From Candidatus Blochmannia vicinus (GTDB lineage: Bacteria > Pseudomonadota > Gammaproteobacteria > Enterobacterales > Enterobacteriaceae), in contig CP125213.1 in NCBI GenBank assembly GCA_030020825.1, forward strand, positions 496,001-560,000: 64,000 nucleotides of DNA, in the 5' to 3' direction. Of the stretch, positions 1 to 8,367 are shown piece by piece (positions within the stretch are counted from its first letter, which is position 1; each line of letters starts with the position of its first letter). The notes below the pieces were generated by a model that worked only from the letters and a program-made list of their open reading frames with translations, ran no database searches and was not told the origin of the DNA. Made by a program: the position numbers and the translations under genes.

Positions 1-2742
1 CACCGCGCATATCATGCATTACCATCATTAAAAACTAGCAATGGAGAACCAGTATGGGTAATATATGGGGTAATCAATATGATCAAAAGTTTGTTAGTAC
101 GATATCAACCTGTTCATATGGTAATTGTTTTTGATACGATTGGAAAAACATTTCGTAATAACTTATTCGAAAAATATAAGGCTAATCGCATCAAAACCCC
201 TAAGGATCTGTATATTCAAATAAATCCATTATACAAGATAATACAAGCCATGGGATTACCAATACTTCAGGTACCTAATGTAGAAGCAGACGATGTAATA
301 GGCACGCTAGCCATATTTTACGCACAATCAGGAATTCCTGTATTAATTAGTACAGGAGATAAAGATATGGCTCAAATAGTATCACCTAAGATAACTCTTA
401 TTAACACTATGTCAAATATTATATTTACCCCTAAAGAAGTAGAAAGAAAATTTGGAATACCGCCAACGTTAATAGCTGATTATTTAGCATTAATAGGGGA
501 TCGTTCTGATAATATTCCTGGAGTTCCTGGAGTAGGAAAAAAGACTGCACAAATATTGTTAAAAAACATAGGCAATTTAAAAACATTATATGACAATTTA
601 GATAAAATTGATATATTGGGGCTACGGGGCGCTAGGACAATACAAAATATATTACAGAGTAATAAGGAAATAGCATTTCTTTCTTACAAATTAACAAATA
701 TCAAAACAGATGTGTCTTTAGACACATCTGTTTATCAACTATCAATGCAACAGGTAAATATTAATACTTTATTGTCATTATTTAAACGATATGAATTCAA
801 AAATTGGTTAATAGATTTAAAATCGAAAAAATGGTTACATAAATATCAATACTTAAATAAGCTACCATCAAACCAATGCTTAGAAAATACGTTTTTACAT
901 CAAAAAAACAATTTACCATTAGATTATGTCAAAGAAAAAAAAATTATTAAAATAATACATGATATTAAAATGCTTTATTATTGGATTGAAAAAATTAAAA
1001 TATCCAAATTCTTTTTATTTAACATACATACAGATATATTTAATGCTGCTACAGCTAATATTATAAGCATATGTTTATCTATAAGTCCTAATGAAAGCGC
1101 GTATATTCCTATAAAAACTAATTCAATTAATAATCATCAAGATTTTTTATATCTTGAAGAAATACTATCAATACTACAGCCAATTTTAGAAAATTCCGAA
1201 ATAAAAAAAGTTGGGCAACATCTAAAGTTTAGTCATGCTATATTAAAACGTTACAATATAAATTTAGTTGGTATGGCATTTGATGTTATGTTAGAATTGT
1301 ATATATTATACGGTACTTCTAATTATCAAGACATAAAAAGTTTTTTAGATAAGGACACATTCAAAGCTGTTATAGATTTTAAAAATAATTACCATAAAAA
1401 TGGTATTATCTCAGACATACATAATATACAATCACAATCTCTACATGCCGCTAAATTTATTAAATCTCTATTTAATTTACATCATATTTTGTGGCCAAAA
1501 ATACACACAAATGACAAACTAAAGAAAATATTTGAAGAAATAGAAATGCCTTTAGTATCTATATTATCTCGTATCGAAAGTTATGGCGTATTAATAGATA
1601 AAAAATTACTTAATGCTCATTCAGTGGAATTAGATTATCGACTTAATGAATTAAAACTGGAAGCGTATCAATTAGTAAATACTTCTTTTAATCTTTCTTC
1701 AACCAAGCAATTACAAGAAATATTATATAATAAGCAAAAATTGCCAATTTTAAAAAAGACACCTACTGGCATTCCTTCAACTAATGAAGAAGTATTAAAA
1801 AAATTAGCGAAAAAATACACAATGCCAAAGATCATTTTACAGTATCGTAGTTTAGCTAAATTAAAATCCACTTATACTAATAAATTAATCGCTATGATTA
1901 ACGAAACATCGAATCGAGTACATACCTCATATAATCAAACTAGAACTTCTACGGGACGTCTTTCTTCTACTAACCCAAATTTACAAAATATTCCAAATAG
2001 AAATTTGGACGGTAGAAAAATACGTCAAGCTTTTATTGCTCCAACAAATTTTTTAATTGTAGCAGCAGATTATTCACAAATAGAACTAAGAATAATGGCG
2101 CACTTATCTCAAGATATCAAGTTAATCAATGATTTTCTTTCTGAAAAAGATATTCACACTGCAACAGCTTCCGAAATATTTGTAACTGCACTGAATTTAG
2201 TGACCAATGAACAAAGACATCAAGCTAAAACTATCAATTTTGGATTAATTTATGGAATGAGTGCATTTGGATTAGCTCGTCAATTATCAGTAACATGTAA
2301 AGAAGCGCAAAAATATGTAGATCGTTATTTTAAACGGTATCCTGGAGTCATGAGATATATGAAACACATTCGAGAACATGCCAACAAATATGGCTATGTA
2401 TCTACATTAGATGGACGAAAATTATATTTGCCAAATATTTTTTCTTCTAATATTTCTCAGAAAAAAAGTGCTGAAAGAGCAGCAATCAATGCTCCTATGC
2501 AGGGAAGTGCTGCTGACATTATTAAAAAAGCAATGATATCTGTTGATAATTGGTTGCAAAAGGATGAAATTCCAGCACGTATAATTATGCAAGTGCACGA
2601 TGAATTAGTATTTGAGGTACACCATGATATCGTAGATCCAGCTGTGAAAAAAATCAAAAAGTTAATGGAAAATTGTTTTGTTATTGATGTACCACTAAAA
2701 GTAGATATTGGTATCGGAAAAAATTGGGAACAAGCTCATTAA
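1..2742 (+). CDS. polA: DNA polymerase I (5' end outside window)
   Basis: Repair and Okazaki-fragment polymerase. The frame is open from base 1 and already matches Pol I there (HRAYHALPS), so about 18 N-terminal residues lie outside the window; the ATG at 79 is internal. The 5'-nuclease domain keeps its acidic residues (VFDTIGKTFR, VEADDVIG, STGDKDMAQ). The polymerase domain keeps motif A (ADYSQIELRIMAHLS), motif B (RHQAKTINFGLIYG) and motif C (MQVHDELVFE). The middle 3'-5' exonuclease domain is present as a fold but lacks its metal-binding acids: E. coli D355/E357 correspond to N/H at 1021-1029, D424 to S at 1231, D501 to F at 1456. It should therefore be a polymerase and flap nuclease without proofreading. 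It ends at an AAH-like C-terminus matching E. coli and converges on engB. Confidence 0.97.
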   Translation, partial: HRAYHALPSLKTSNGEPVWVIYGVINMIKSLLVRYQPVHMVIVFDTIGKTFRNNLFEKYKANRIKTPKDLYIQINPLYKIIQAMGLPILQVPNVEADDVIGTLAIFYAQSGIPVLISTGDKDMAQIVSPKITLINTMSNIIFTPKEVERKFGIPPTLIADYLALIGDRSDNIPGVPGVGKKTAQILLKNIGNLKTLYDNLDKIDILGLRGARTIQNILQSNKEIAFLSYKLTNIKTDVSLDTSVYQLSMQQVNINTLLSLFKRYEFKNWLIDLKSKKWLHKYQYLNKLPSNQCLENTFLHQKNNLPLDYVKEKKIIKIIHDIKMLYYWIEKIKISKFFLFNIHTDIFNAATANIISICLSISPNESAYIPIKTNSINNHQDFLYLEEILSILQPILENSEIKKVGQHLKFSHAILKRYNINLVGMAFDVMLELYILYGTSNYQDIKSFLDKDTFKAVIDFKNNYHKNGIISDIHNIQSQSLHAAKFIKSLFNLHHILWPKIHTNDKLKKIFEEIEMPLVSILSRIESYGVLIDKKLLNAHSVELDYRLNELKLEAYQLVNTSFNLSSTKQLQEILYNKQKLPILKKTPTGIPSTNEEVLKKLAKKYTMPKIILQYRSLAKLKSTYTNKLIAMINETSNRVHTSYNQTRTSTGRLSSTNPNLQNIPNRNLDGRKIRQAFIAPTNFLIVAADYSQIELRIMAHLSQDIKLINDFLSEKDIHTATASEIFVTALNLVTNEQRHQAKTINFGLIYGMSAFGLARQLSVTCKEAQKYVDRYFKRYPGVMRYMKHIREHANKYGYVSTLDGRKLYLPNIFSSNISQKKSAERAAINAPMQGSAADIIKKAMISVDNWLQKDEIPARIIMQVHDELVFEVHHDIVDPAVKKIKKLMENCFVIDVPLKVDIGIGKNWEQAH

Positions 2743-2903
2743 TACTATTTACTATTAATTTAGTACATATGCTATACGAAATAATATACATACAAATATT
2801 AAATACCAATTCAAATAGTTTATTCACATATAAATTTATATAGTTTATATAAACATAGAAGAACTATTGTGATGAATTTATAAACATGTGTGATTTTATT
2901 ACT
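2743..2903. other. polA-engB convergent spacer
   Basis: In E. coli this gap carries the small RNA Spot 42. I see no recognisable Spot 42 sequence here, only A+T-rich DNA with a short palindrome (GTTTATATAAAC). Confidence 0.5.
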
Positions 2904-3506
2904 TTAATATTTAAGCCAATTATTAAGAGTGATTTTCAACAATTCTATTCCACTTTTTTTAACAGCAGAAAAAGGCGAAACTTGTATGCACGTTGTAAAT
3001 TTTATCTTCATGTCCTGCATCACTTTTTGAGTTATAACTTTTAAAATATTTCTAGAAACTTTATCTGATTTGTTTAATAAAGCAAAAACTGGAATTTTCA
3101 TTGACAATGCTCTGTCAATTATTTTTTGATCTAAATTTTTTATAGGATGTCTAATATCCATGATTAATATCAATCCTTTTAAATTTTCTCTTTTCTCCAA
3201 GTATTCACATGCTACATCATTCCAATAATTTTTACTTATGTTTATATCTTTAACATAACCATAACCAGGGAAATCAATAAGACGAATGCCTGGTTTTATT
3301 TCGAATAAATTAATGAGTTTCGTACATCCTGGTGTTTTACTAACTTTAGTAAGTTTTTTTTGATAAGTTAAAGCATTAATAGCACTAGATTTTCCACTGT
3401 TAGAATAACCAACAAAAGCTACCTCCATGCCTGTCTTTCCATTAGGCAATTTACAAATTTCAGGCACACTTACTAAAAAATAAGTAATATGATAATTATA
3501 TTTCAT
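2904..3506 (-). CDS. engB: Ribosome biogenesis GTPase EngB (YihA/YsxC)
   Basis: Essential GTPase of the TrmE-Era-EngA superfamily needed for assembly of the large ribosomal subunit; cytoplasmic. The 200-residue protein shows the G1 loop (GYSNSGKS, near residue 33), a G2 threonine region (SKTPGCTKLI), the G3 motif (DFPGYG) and the G4 motif (NKSD). Length is slightly below the E. coli protein (about 210). It converges on polA as in E. coli and sits next to glnA because the genes between them in E. coli (yihI, hemN, glnG, glnL) are absent. An ATG start at 3506 gives a normal N-terminus. Confidence 0.95.
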   Translation of the reverse strand: MKYNYHITYFLVSVPEICKLPNGKTGMEVAFVGYSNSGKSSAINALTYQKKLTKVSKTPGCTKLINLFEIKPGIRLIDFPGYGYVKDINISKNYWNDVACEYLEKRENLKGLILIMDIRHPIKNLDQKIIDRALSMKIPVFALLNKSDKVSRNILKVITQKVMQDMKIKFTTCIQVSPFSAVKKSGIELLKITLNNWLKY

Positions 3507-3550
3507 ACATATATATTATATATAGCATAATAAAATGAAAATGAACTACC

Positions 3551-3591
3551 TATTTATATATATTTAATTATTATTTAAATATATATAAATA
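3551..3591. repeat. Perfect 17-bp hairpin downstream of glnA
   Basis: Arms at 3551-3567 and 3575-3591 are perfect reverse complements around a 7-base loop, entirely A+T. It lies 3' of glnA and 5' of engB (both minus strand), so it may stabilise or end the glnA transcript. No clear run of T follows on the minus strand, so a terminator call is uncertain. Confidence 0.6.
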
Positions 3592-3686
3592 TTAAACATC
3601 ATTTAATTGATTAACATAATTCGTGTAGAATTATTTTGTTATAGTTACTAACTATATGACAGCTATCTTATAAATCATAGAAAATT

Positions 3687-5111
3687 TTAAACACTATAAT
3701 ATAAATCAAACTCCACAGGATGCGGAGTAATATGTACTAATCTGCTTTCTTCTTGACATAATAAAATATAGGTGTTAATACAATCTTCACTAAAAACATT
3801 TCCTCGCGTTAAAAATTCATGATCTTCTGTCAAAGAATTTAATGCCTCATCAAAAGATGAGGCCATACGCGGTATAGATAATGATTCTTTTCTAGGAATA
3901 GTATATAAATTTTTATCTATAGGTTCTCCAGGATGGATTTTATTAAAAATTCCATCTAATCCAGCCATAAGCAACGCAGAAAAAGCTAAATAAGGATTAG
4001 CAGCTGGATCAGGAAAACGAACTTCAATACGACATGATGCACTATTTTTTGATTTATTAATAATCGATGGAATCCGGATAGCGCTGGAACGGTTACCGGC
4101 AGAATAAGTTAACATTACTGGAGCTTCATAATTTGGAACTAAACGTTTATATGAATTAGTAGTCGGATTAGTTATAGCATTTAATGCTTTAGCATGACGC
4201 AAAATTCCTCCAATATAAAACAAAGCTACATCAGAAAGATGTCCATATTGGTCACCTGAAAATAAGTTAGTATCTTTTTTATGTAAAGATATATGACAAT
4301 GCATACCTGATCCGTTGTCATTTATAATGGGTTTTGGCATAAACGTTGCAGTTTTACCAGAACTATGAGCAACATTATGTACTACATATTTATATATTTG
4401 TATTTCATCAGCTTTTTTAGTAAGAGTATTAAATCGAGTTGCTATTTCATTTTGTCCAGATGTTGCTACTTCATGATGATGAGCCTCTACAATTAACCCC
4501 ATTTTTTCCATTATTAAAGACATAGTAGAGCGCAAATTTTGTGAAGAATCTATTGGAGGGACTGGAGCATATCCACTTTTTACTCTAGGACGATGGCCTT
4601 TGTTTCCATCTTTATATATTTTACCACTATTCCATGCAGACTCTCGATCATCAACGATCACATAAGATCCTGATCTTGTCGTTTCAAAACGAATGTCATC
4701 AAATAAGAAAAATTCTGGTTCAGGCCCAAACATTACAATATCAGCAATACCAGAGTTATATAAGAACATTTCCGCGCGTTTAGCTATAGACCGAGGATCC
4801 CTATCATAATTTTTCATAGTATTAGGATCAAGTACGTCACAACGAATAATTATTGTAGCATTTTCATAAAACGGATCTATTACAAAGCTAGTGGTATCAG
4901 GCATTAAAATCATATCTGACTCATTAATATTTTTCCAACCTTTAATAGAAGATCCGTCAAAAATCTTACCATTATTAAATAAATGAGCATCAACTTGTAT
5001 TTTAGGAATAGTAATATGTTGTTCTTTCCCCTTTGTATCGGTAAAACGTAAATCAACAAATTTTATTTGATTTTCGTTAAGAATAGAAAAAATTTTTTCA
5101 ATATCTGTCAT
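3687..5111 (-). CDS. glnA: Glutamine synthetase type I
   Basis: Makes glutamine from glutamate, ammonia and ATP; a cytoplasmic dodecamer and the main ammonia-assimilation step. The 474-residue product (E. coli 469) keeps the signature regions FDGSSIKGW, GPEPEFFLFDD, the metal-binding EAHHHEVATSGQNE and RIEVRFPDPAANPYLAFSA, and the adenylylation-loop tyrosine (DKNLYTIP, about residue 403). I chose the ATG at 5111 rather than the upstream ATGs at 5141 and 5129 because homology begins there and a purine-rich site (GAGAG) precedes it at suitable distance. A three-residue insertion lies just before the RIEVRF motif. The two-component genes glnL and glnG that follow it in E. coli are missing, and no sigma-54 promoter is seen upstream. 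In ant endosymbionts this enzyme takes up ammonia from urea recycling; that role is inference here. Confidence 0.97.
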   Translation of the reverse strand: MTDIEKIFSILNENQIKFVDLRFTDTKGKEQHITIPKIQVDAHLFNNGKIFDGSSIKGWKNINESDMILMPDTTSFVIDPFYENATIIIRCDVLDPNTMKNYDRDPRSIAKRAEMFLYNSGIADIVMFGPEPEFFLFDDIRFETTRSGSYVIVDDRESAWNSGKIYKDGNKGHRPRVKSGYAPVPPIDSSQNLRSTMSLIMEKMGLIVEAHHHEVATSGQNEIATRFNTLTKKADEIQIYKYVVHNVAHSSGKTATFMPKPIINDNGSGMHCHISLHKKDTNLFSGDQYGHLSDVALFYIGGILRHAKALNAITNPTTNSYKRLVPNYEAPVMLTYSAGNRSSAIRIPSIINKSKNSASCRIEVRFPDPAANPYLAFSALLMAGLDGIFNKIHPGEPIDKNLYTIPRKESLSIPRMASSFDEALNSLTEDHEFLTRGNVFSEDCINTYILLCQEESRLVHITPHPVEFDLYYSV

Positions 5112-5701
5112 ATTTATTCTCTCAGCCATTATAAATTCCATGATAGAAAAATTGTAAATAGCACTTTAAAATTACCACTTATAAAAATTATTGCTATCAA
5201 TACAATATTTTTCTAAAAATTTATTTAATTTGAATATATCCATGTTGAAATGATCATTGATACTATTAGTATTTGATGTATTTAGCAAGTTCTATTGATA
5301 TGTACCTAAATTTAAGATTTTTAATCTAAAATTATAATATCACTCGCTGTAACATCACGATAATATAATTTAACAAAGAAAATATTTATACACAATTATT
5401 TTTTAATTACTTACAAGTTGATACCGTATTCTATTGCTATAAACAATACGCACTATAAATTACAACAATTAGTATATAATTTTTTATATCAACACAATGT
5501 AATCATTGCCAATGATGACATTGTCAATCTAAAAATATAAACATTGCAATATATTATTTCAACATCAAAATTTACATGATAAAAAAATAAATAATTTTAT
5601 TTCAACTATTGTCATATTCATTTTGCGCATGAACTCCGACTTGTAAAGATAATTTTCAAATTAAACAATATAAATTTTTTATTATATGCAAATATTAAAA
5701 T
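5112..5701. other. Spacer glnA-rpoZ at a synteny junction
   Basis: 590 bases with no credible gene. It joins two blocks that are far apart in E. coli (glnA region and rpoZ-gmk region). No sigma-54 -24/-12 motif is recognisable upstream of glnA. spoT, which follows rpoZ in E. coli, is absent. Confidence 0.6.
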
Positions 5702-5890
5702 TTACTTAGTAATCAAATCTTCTTCTATTTCTCTAAGAGCAAGCACAGTATATTTGTCATTATTATTTTTTTTAACTAATGTTTCTTTTCCACCAATTTG
5801 CATTTGCCGTGCACGTCGCGCAGCAACTAATATTAAATCAAATCTATTACCAATTCTTTCTACAGCATCCTGTACAGTAATACGTGCCAT
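5702..5890 (-). CDS. rpoZ: RNA polymerase omega subunit, short form
   Basis: Omega helps assemble and stabilise the beta-prime subunit of RNA polymerase. The first ~60 residues align closely with E. coli omega (MARITVQDAVERIGNRFDLI, then VAARRARQMQIGGKE and LREIEEDLI), but the product stops at 62 residues against 91 in E. coli. The missing part is the flexible C-terminal tail, so the conserved beta-prime-binding core is complete. It lies 96 bases downstream of gmk on the same strand, the ancestral gmk-rpoZ order. In E. coli the MAR motif region also forms part of a ppGpp site together with beta-prime. Confidence 0.95.
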   Translation of the reverse strand: MARITVQDAVERIGNRFDLILVAARRARQMQIGGKETLVKKNNNDKYTVLALREIEEDLITK

Positions 5891-5986
5891 TTTATTTTAC
5901 CATGTGTATAATATAGGATTTTTATCCTTTTTAATTTTTAAATTACTACCATATTAAAGCATTATTATGTAAATCTCATATTATTA

Positions 5987-6628
5987 CTACATATTTGGTA
6001 ACAACAAGTTATTTATTAATGTTGTATAACGTATTTTTTGATATGCTACACGCAATTGTTCAGATAAAATAATTGATCGTAAATGTGTTAAAGCAATATT
6101 AAAGTCGTCATTTACCACGACATAATCATATTCTTTAAAATGACTAATTTCATCCATTGCATGTTTCATACGTTCAGAAATAATTTTTTTTGCATCTTGT
6201 CCTCTAAAATGTAACCGACGCAATAATTCTTTCTTTGATGGAGGTAAAATAAAAATAGTATAAATATTGTTTGGTATTTTATTTCGAATTTGTTGCGCTC
6301 CTTTCCAATCAATATTTAGCACAACATGTATGCCAGTATTTAACATAGTTTTGATATCATTTTTTAAAGTACCATAATAATGATTAAAAACTTTTGCATA
6401 TTCAAAAAACTTATTCTTATTAATCATATATTTAAATTTTTTTTTTGAAATAAAATAATAATCTTTTCCATGAATTTCCCCAGATCTCTTAATACGTGTA
6501 GTATAGGAGATAGATAATTTAATTTTATAAACGAAACAATTACATTGTATTAAAGTTTGAATTAACGTAGATTTCCCCGTACCACTTGGAGCAGATATAA
6601 TACATAATGTCCCTAAATTCTTCATCAT
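5987..6628 (-). CDS. gmk: Guanylate kinase
   Basis: Phosphorylates GMP to GDP with ATP; essential step of guanine nucleotide supply. The sequence shows the P-loop (SAPSGTGKSTL), the GMP-binding region (TTRIKRSGEIHGKDYYF), and the later IDWKGAQQIR and ILPPSKKELLRRL segments. I chose the ATG pair at 6628/6625 because homology to E. coli Gmk starts there; the frame extends 23 codons further up to 6697 but that stretch has no counterpart. The product is about 213 residues (E. coli 207). An uninterrupted A10 tract on the coding strand lies at 6437-6446 (lysine codons SKKKF). Upstream partner of rpoZ. Confidence 0.95.
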   Translation of the reverse strand: MMKNLGTLCIISAPSGTGKSTLIQTLIQCNCFVYKIKLSISYTTRIKRSGEIHGKDYYFISKKKFKYMINKNKFFEYAKVFNHYYGTLKNDIKTMLNTGIHVVLNIDWKGAQQIRNKIPNNIYTIFILPPSKKELLRRLHFRGQDAKKIISERMKHAMDEISHFKEYDYVVVNDDFNIALTHLRSIILSEQLRVAYQKIRYTTLINNLLLPNM

Positions 6629-6938
6629 AAAAACATACAATTTTTGATTATATAAATATAAGTAGATTTGTAAAAATATATTTTTATTTATATGCAATTA
6701 AACCATGATATACAACCTGCAATTAATTTCCAATCGGTACTAAAAAATTGCCATCTACATGGCACATTTAGTTATTAATAGTTTCCTGACAGAAGATCCT
6801 CAGTAAAACACGTTTTATAAATTTAGCATATAAAATATATGATCGCTTATCAAATTAGCTAATAACTATCAAGTTTTACCGAGGATCTTCTATTTAGGTT
6901 ACCAAATACCCATTATTATGCAATGACAATACATCACA
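6629..6938. other. Spacer gmk - MarR gene
   Basis: 310 bases that contain the 19-bp inverted repeat at 6791-6891 and no gene. E. coli has ligB, yicG and dinD in this part of the map; none is detectable. Confidence 0.5.
6791..6891. repeat. 19-bp inverted repeat with 63-base spacer
   Basis: Arms at 6791-6809 (AGAAGATCCTCAGTAAAAC) and 6873-6891 (GTTTTACCGAGGATCTTCT) are reverse complements with one mismatch. The arms are richer in G+C than their surroundings, which makes chance similarity unlikely. The repeat sits between the start of gmk and the 3' end of the MarR-type gene. Confidence 0.75.
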
Positions 6939-7379
6939 TTAGTTTAATATATTATTTTTCTGTCGTATTTCAAGTAAATTACATACTTCTCTAAAATTTT
7001 TAAGTTGTATATCAGATAAAGGAGAAAACATACGATCCAAAATAATATTATGTGTATCTTTAGCAATACGTAATTTATCACGTCCTTTTTCTGTAATATG
7101 AACATATTTAACTCTGCGATCTGTCATGCTTTGTTGTCGATGTAACATTTCATCTTTTTCTAATGCATCAAGCACTGTCACCACAGTTCTTGAAGAAAAT
7201 CCCATATAATTCTTAATGTCTGTTGCACTAGTTTTACCGGTAGTAATAAGATGTAATATTTTCATTTTAGACATTGAAAGTCCTTCATTAATTAATTGAC
7301 CGTTTATTTCTTTGCGTAAACGATGATAAATACGGGATAAAGATTCTACCATATTTGAAATATCTGTTAATCTATTCAT
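6939..7379 (-). CDS. MarR-family transcriptional regulator
   Basis: A 146-residue winged helix-turn-helix protein. The MarR fold is visible: an N-terminal helix for dimerisation, a recognition region (SATDIKNYMGFSSRTVVTVL, residues ~52-71) and a basic wing (QSMTDRRVKYVHITEKGRDK, residues ~83-102), followed by C-terminal dimer helices. MarR proteins usually repress nearby or own promoters and release DNA on binding small phenolic or oxidised ligands. It lies between gmk and yicC, replacing the E. coli dinD-ligB interval, and no target operon is adjacent. I cannot assign it to SlyA, MarR, EmrR or HosA with confidence, so no symbol is given. It is one of very few regulators in this window. Confidence 0.85.
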   Translation of the reverse strand: MNRLTDISNMVESLSRIYHRLRKEINGQLINEGLSMSKMKILHLITTGKTSATDIKNYMGFSSRTVVTVLDALEKDEMLHRQQSMTDRRVKYVHITEKGRDKLRIAKDTHNIILDRMFSPLSDIQLKNFREVCNLLEIRQKNNILN

Positions 7380-8367
7380 AATTATGTGTCTCTATATTAA
7401 ATCAATAACGATAATAGGACTGTATTTGACAGTGTCAATTAATAGCAGGCTAAATTAGGAAATAAATCATCTGAGGTATTTTGGTTAAAAATAATAACCT
7501 GCAGATAATTATTTAAACCTGACAATTAACAATACTTATTTAATCAATTATTTCAGTTTATGCCTCCTAAATTATTGTAATTCCACTAAATTAATATTTT
7601 CAGTTATATTGAAATAATCAGACATTATTACTCCAAAAAACATATATTCTGATGTTTATATTCTTATATTGTTTACTGTTTTTATTTTATCGGAGTTTTT
7701 TTAAATTTGAAATATTACTGTAGGAAAAAGAAAATTTCTGATAGATTTATAGAAAAATAATTTTTTTATCTTTTATGATTTATTTTTAATTTAAAGTTAT
7801 ATATCTACAATTAAATGAGTATAAATTGCAATTATTAAATAATATTCTTATAAAAAAATAAAATAATTTTTTATTTTTTTATAAGAATATTATTTAAATT
7901 TATATTTAATAATAAATAATATTTTTATATAATAATACATTGTACATTTAAGTACATATAAATTCATAAAAATAATGATATTCAAAGGATATATATCATT
8001 TAATGTTACTTTAATAAAAAATTTAATTTTTTAAAAATATATAATTTATCTCATATATATCATAACTATATATGATAACAGTATATATATAAGTAATATC
8101 AAATATATTATATTTTGATTAAAAAGTTACTACACTGATAATATATTTATAATAATGATGTAATATAATTGAAGATGGTAAATAACAATTTATACATAAA
8201 TAACATGTATAATTCTAATATTAAAATATTAGTTCTAAACATAACTAATTAAAACATCTTTTAATTTTAAAAATTATCAAAATCAACTACTATTAACAAT
8301 AAATATAGATACAAACAGATAATCTAACTTAAATTAAGTATAAAATTATTTATCTTATTACTGCATT
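7380..8367. other. Gene-free spacer upstream of the MarR gene
   Basis: About 990 bases, strongly A+T-rich, with no open frame of useful length. It contains the perfect 29-bp hairpin at 7835-7897. The part next to 7379 must hold the MarR gene's promoter, possibly with its own operator, but I could not single out a convincing -35/-10 pair. Confidence 0.5.
7835..7897. repeat. Perfect 29-bp hairpin
   Basis: Arms at 7835-7863 and 7869-7897 are exact reverse complements around a 5-base loop, the longest perfect inverted repeat seen here. It lies in the middle of a gene-free spacer downstream of yicC (minus strand). It could end the yicC transcript, although it is about 470 bases from the stop codon. 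Confidence 0.75.

Noticed and set aside
79..81. ATG as the start of polA
   Set aside because: The frame is open to base 1 and the upstream residues match Pol I, so this methionine is internal.
1668..1871. Antisense frame inside polA
   Set aside because: Shadow of the polA coding frame; no homology or binding site. The same holds for other antisense frames within ilvD, ilvG, asd, uvrD and aroB.
2743..2903. Spot 42 small RNA between polA and engB
   Set aside because: The expected position has only A+T-rich sequence without the conserved Spot 42 segments.
5112..5701. Sigma-54 promoter for glnA
   Set aside because: No TGGCAC-N5-TTGCA type motif found on the minus strand.
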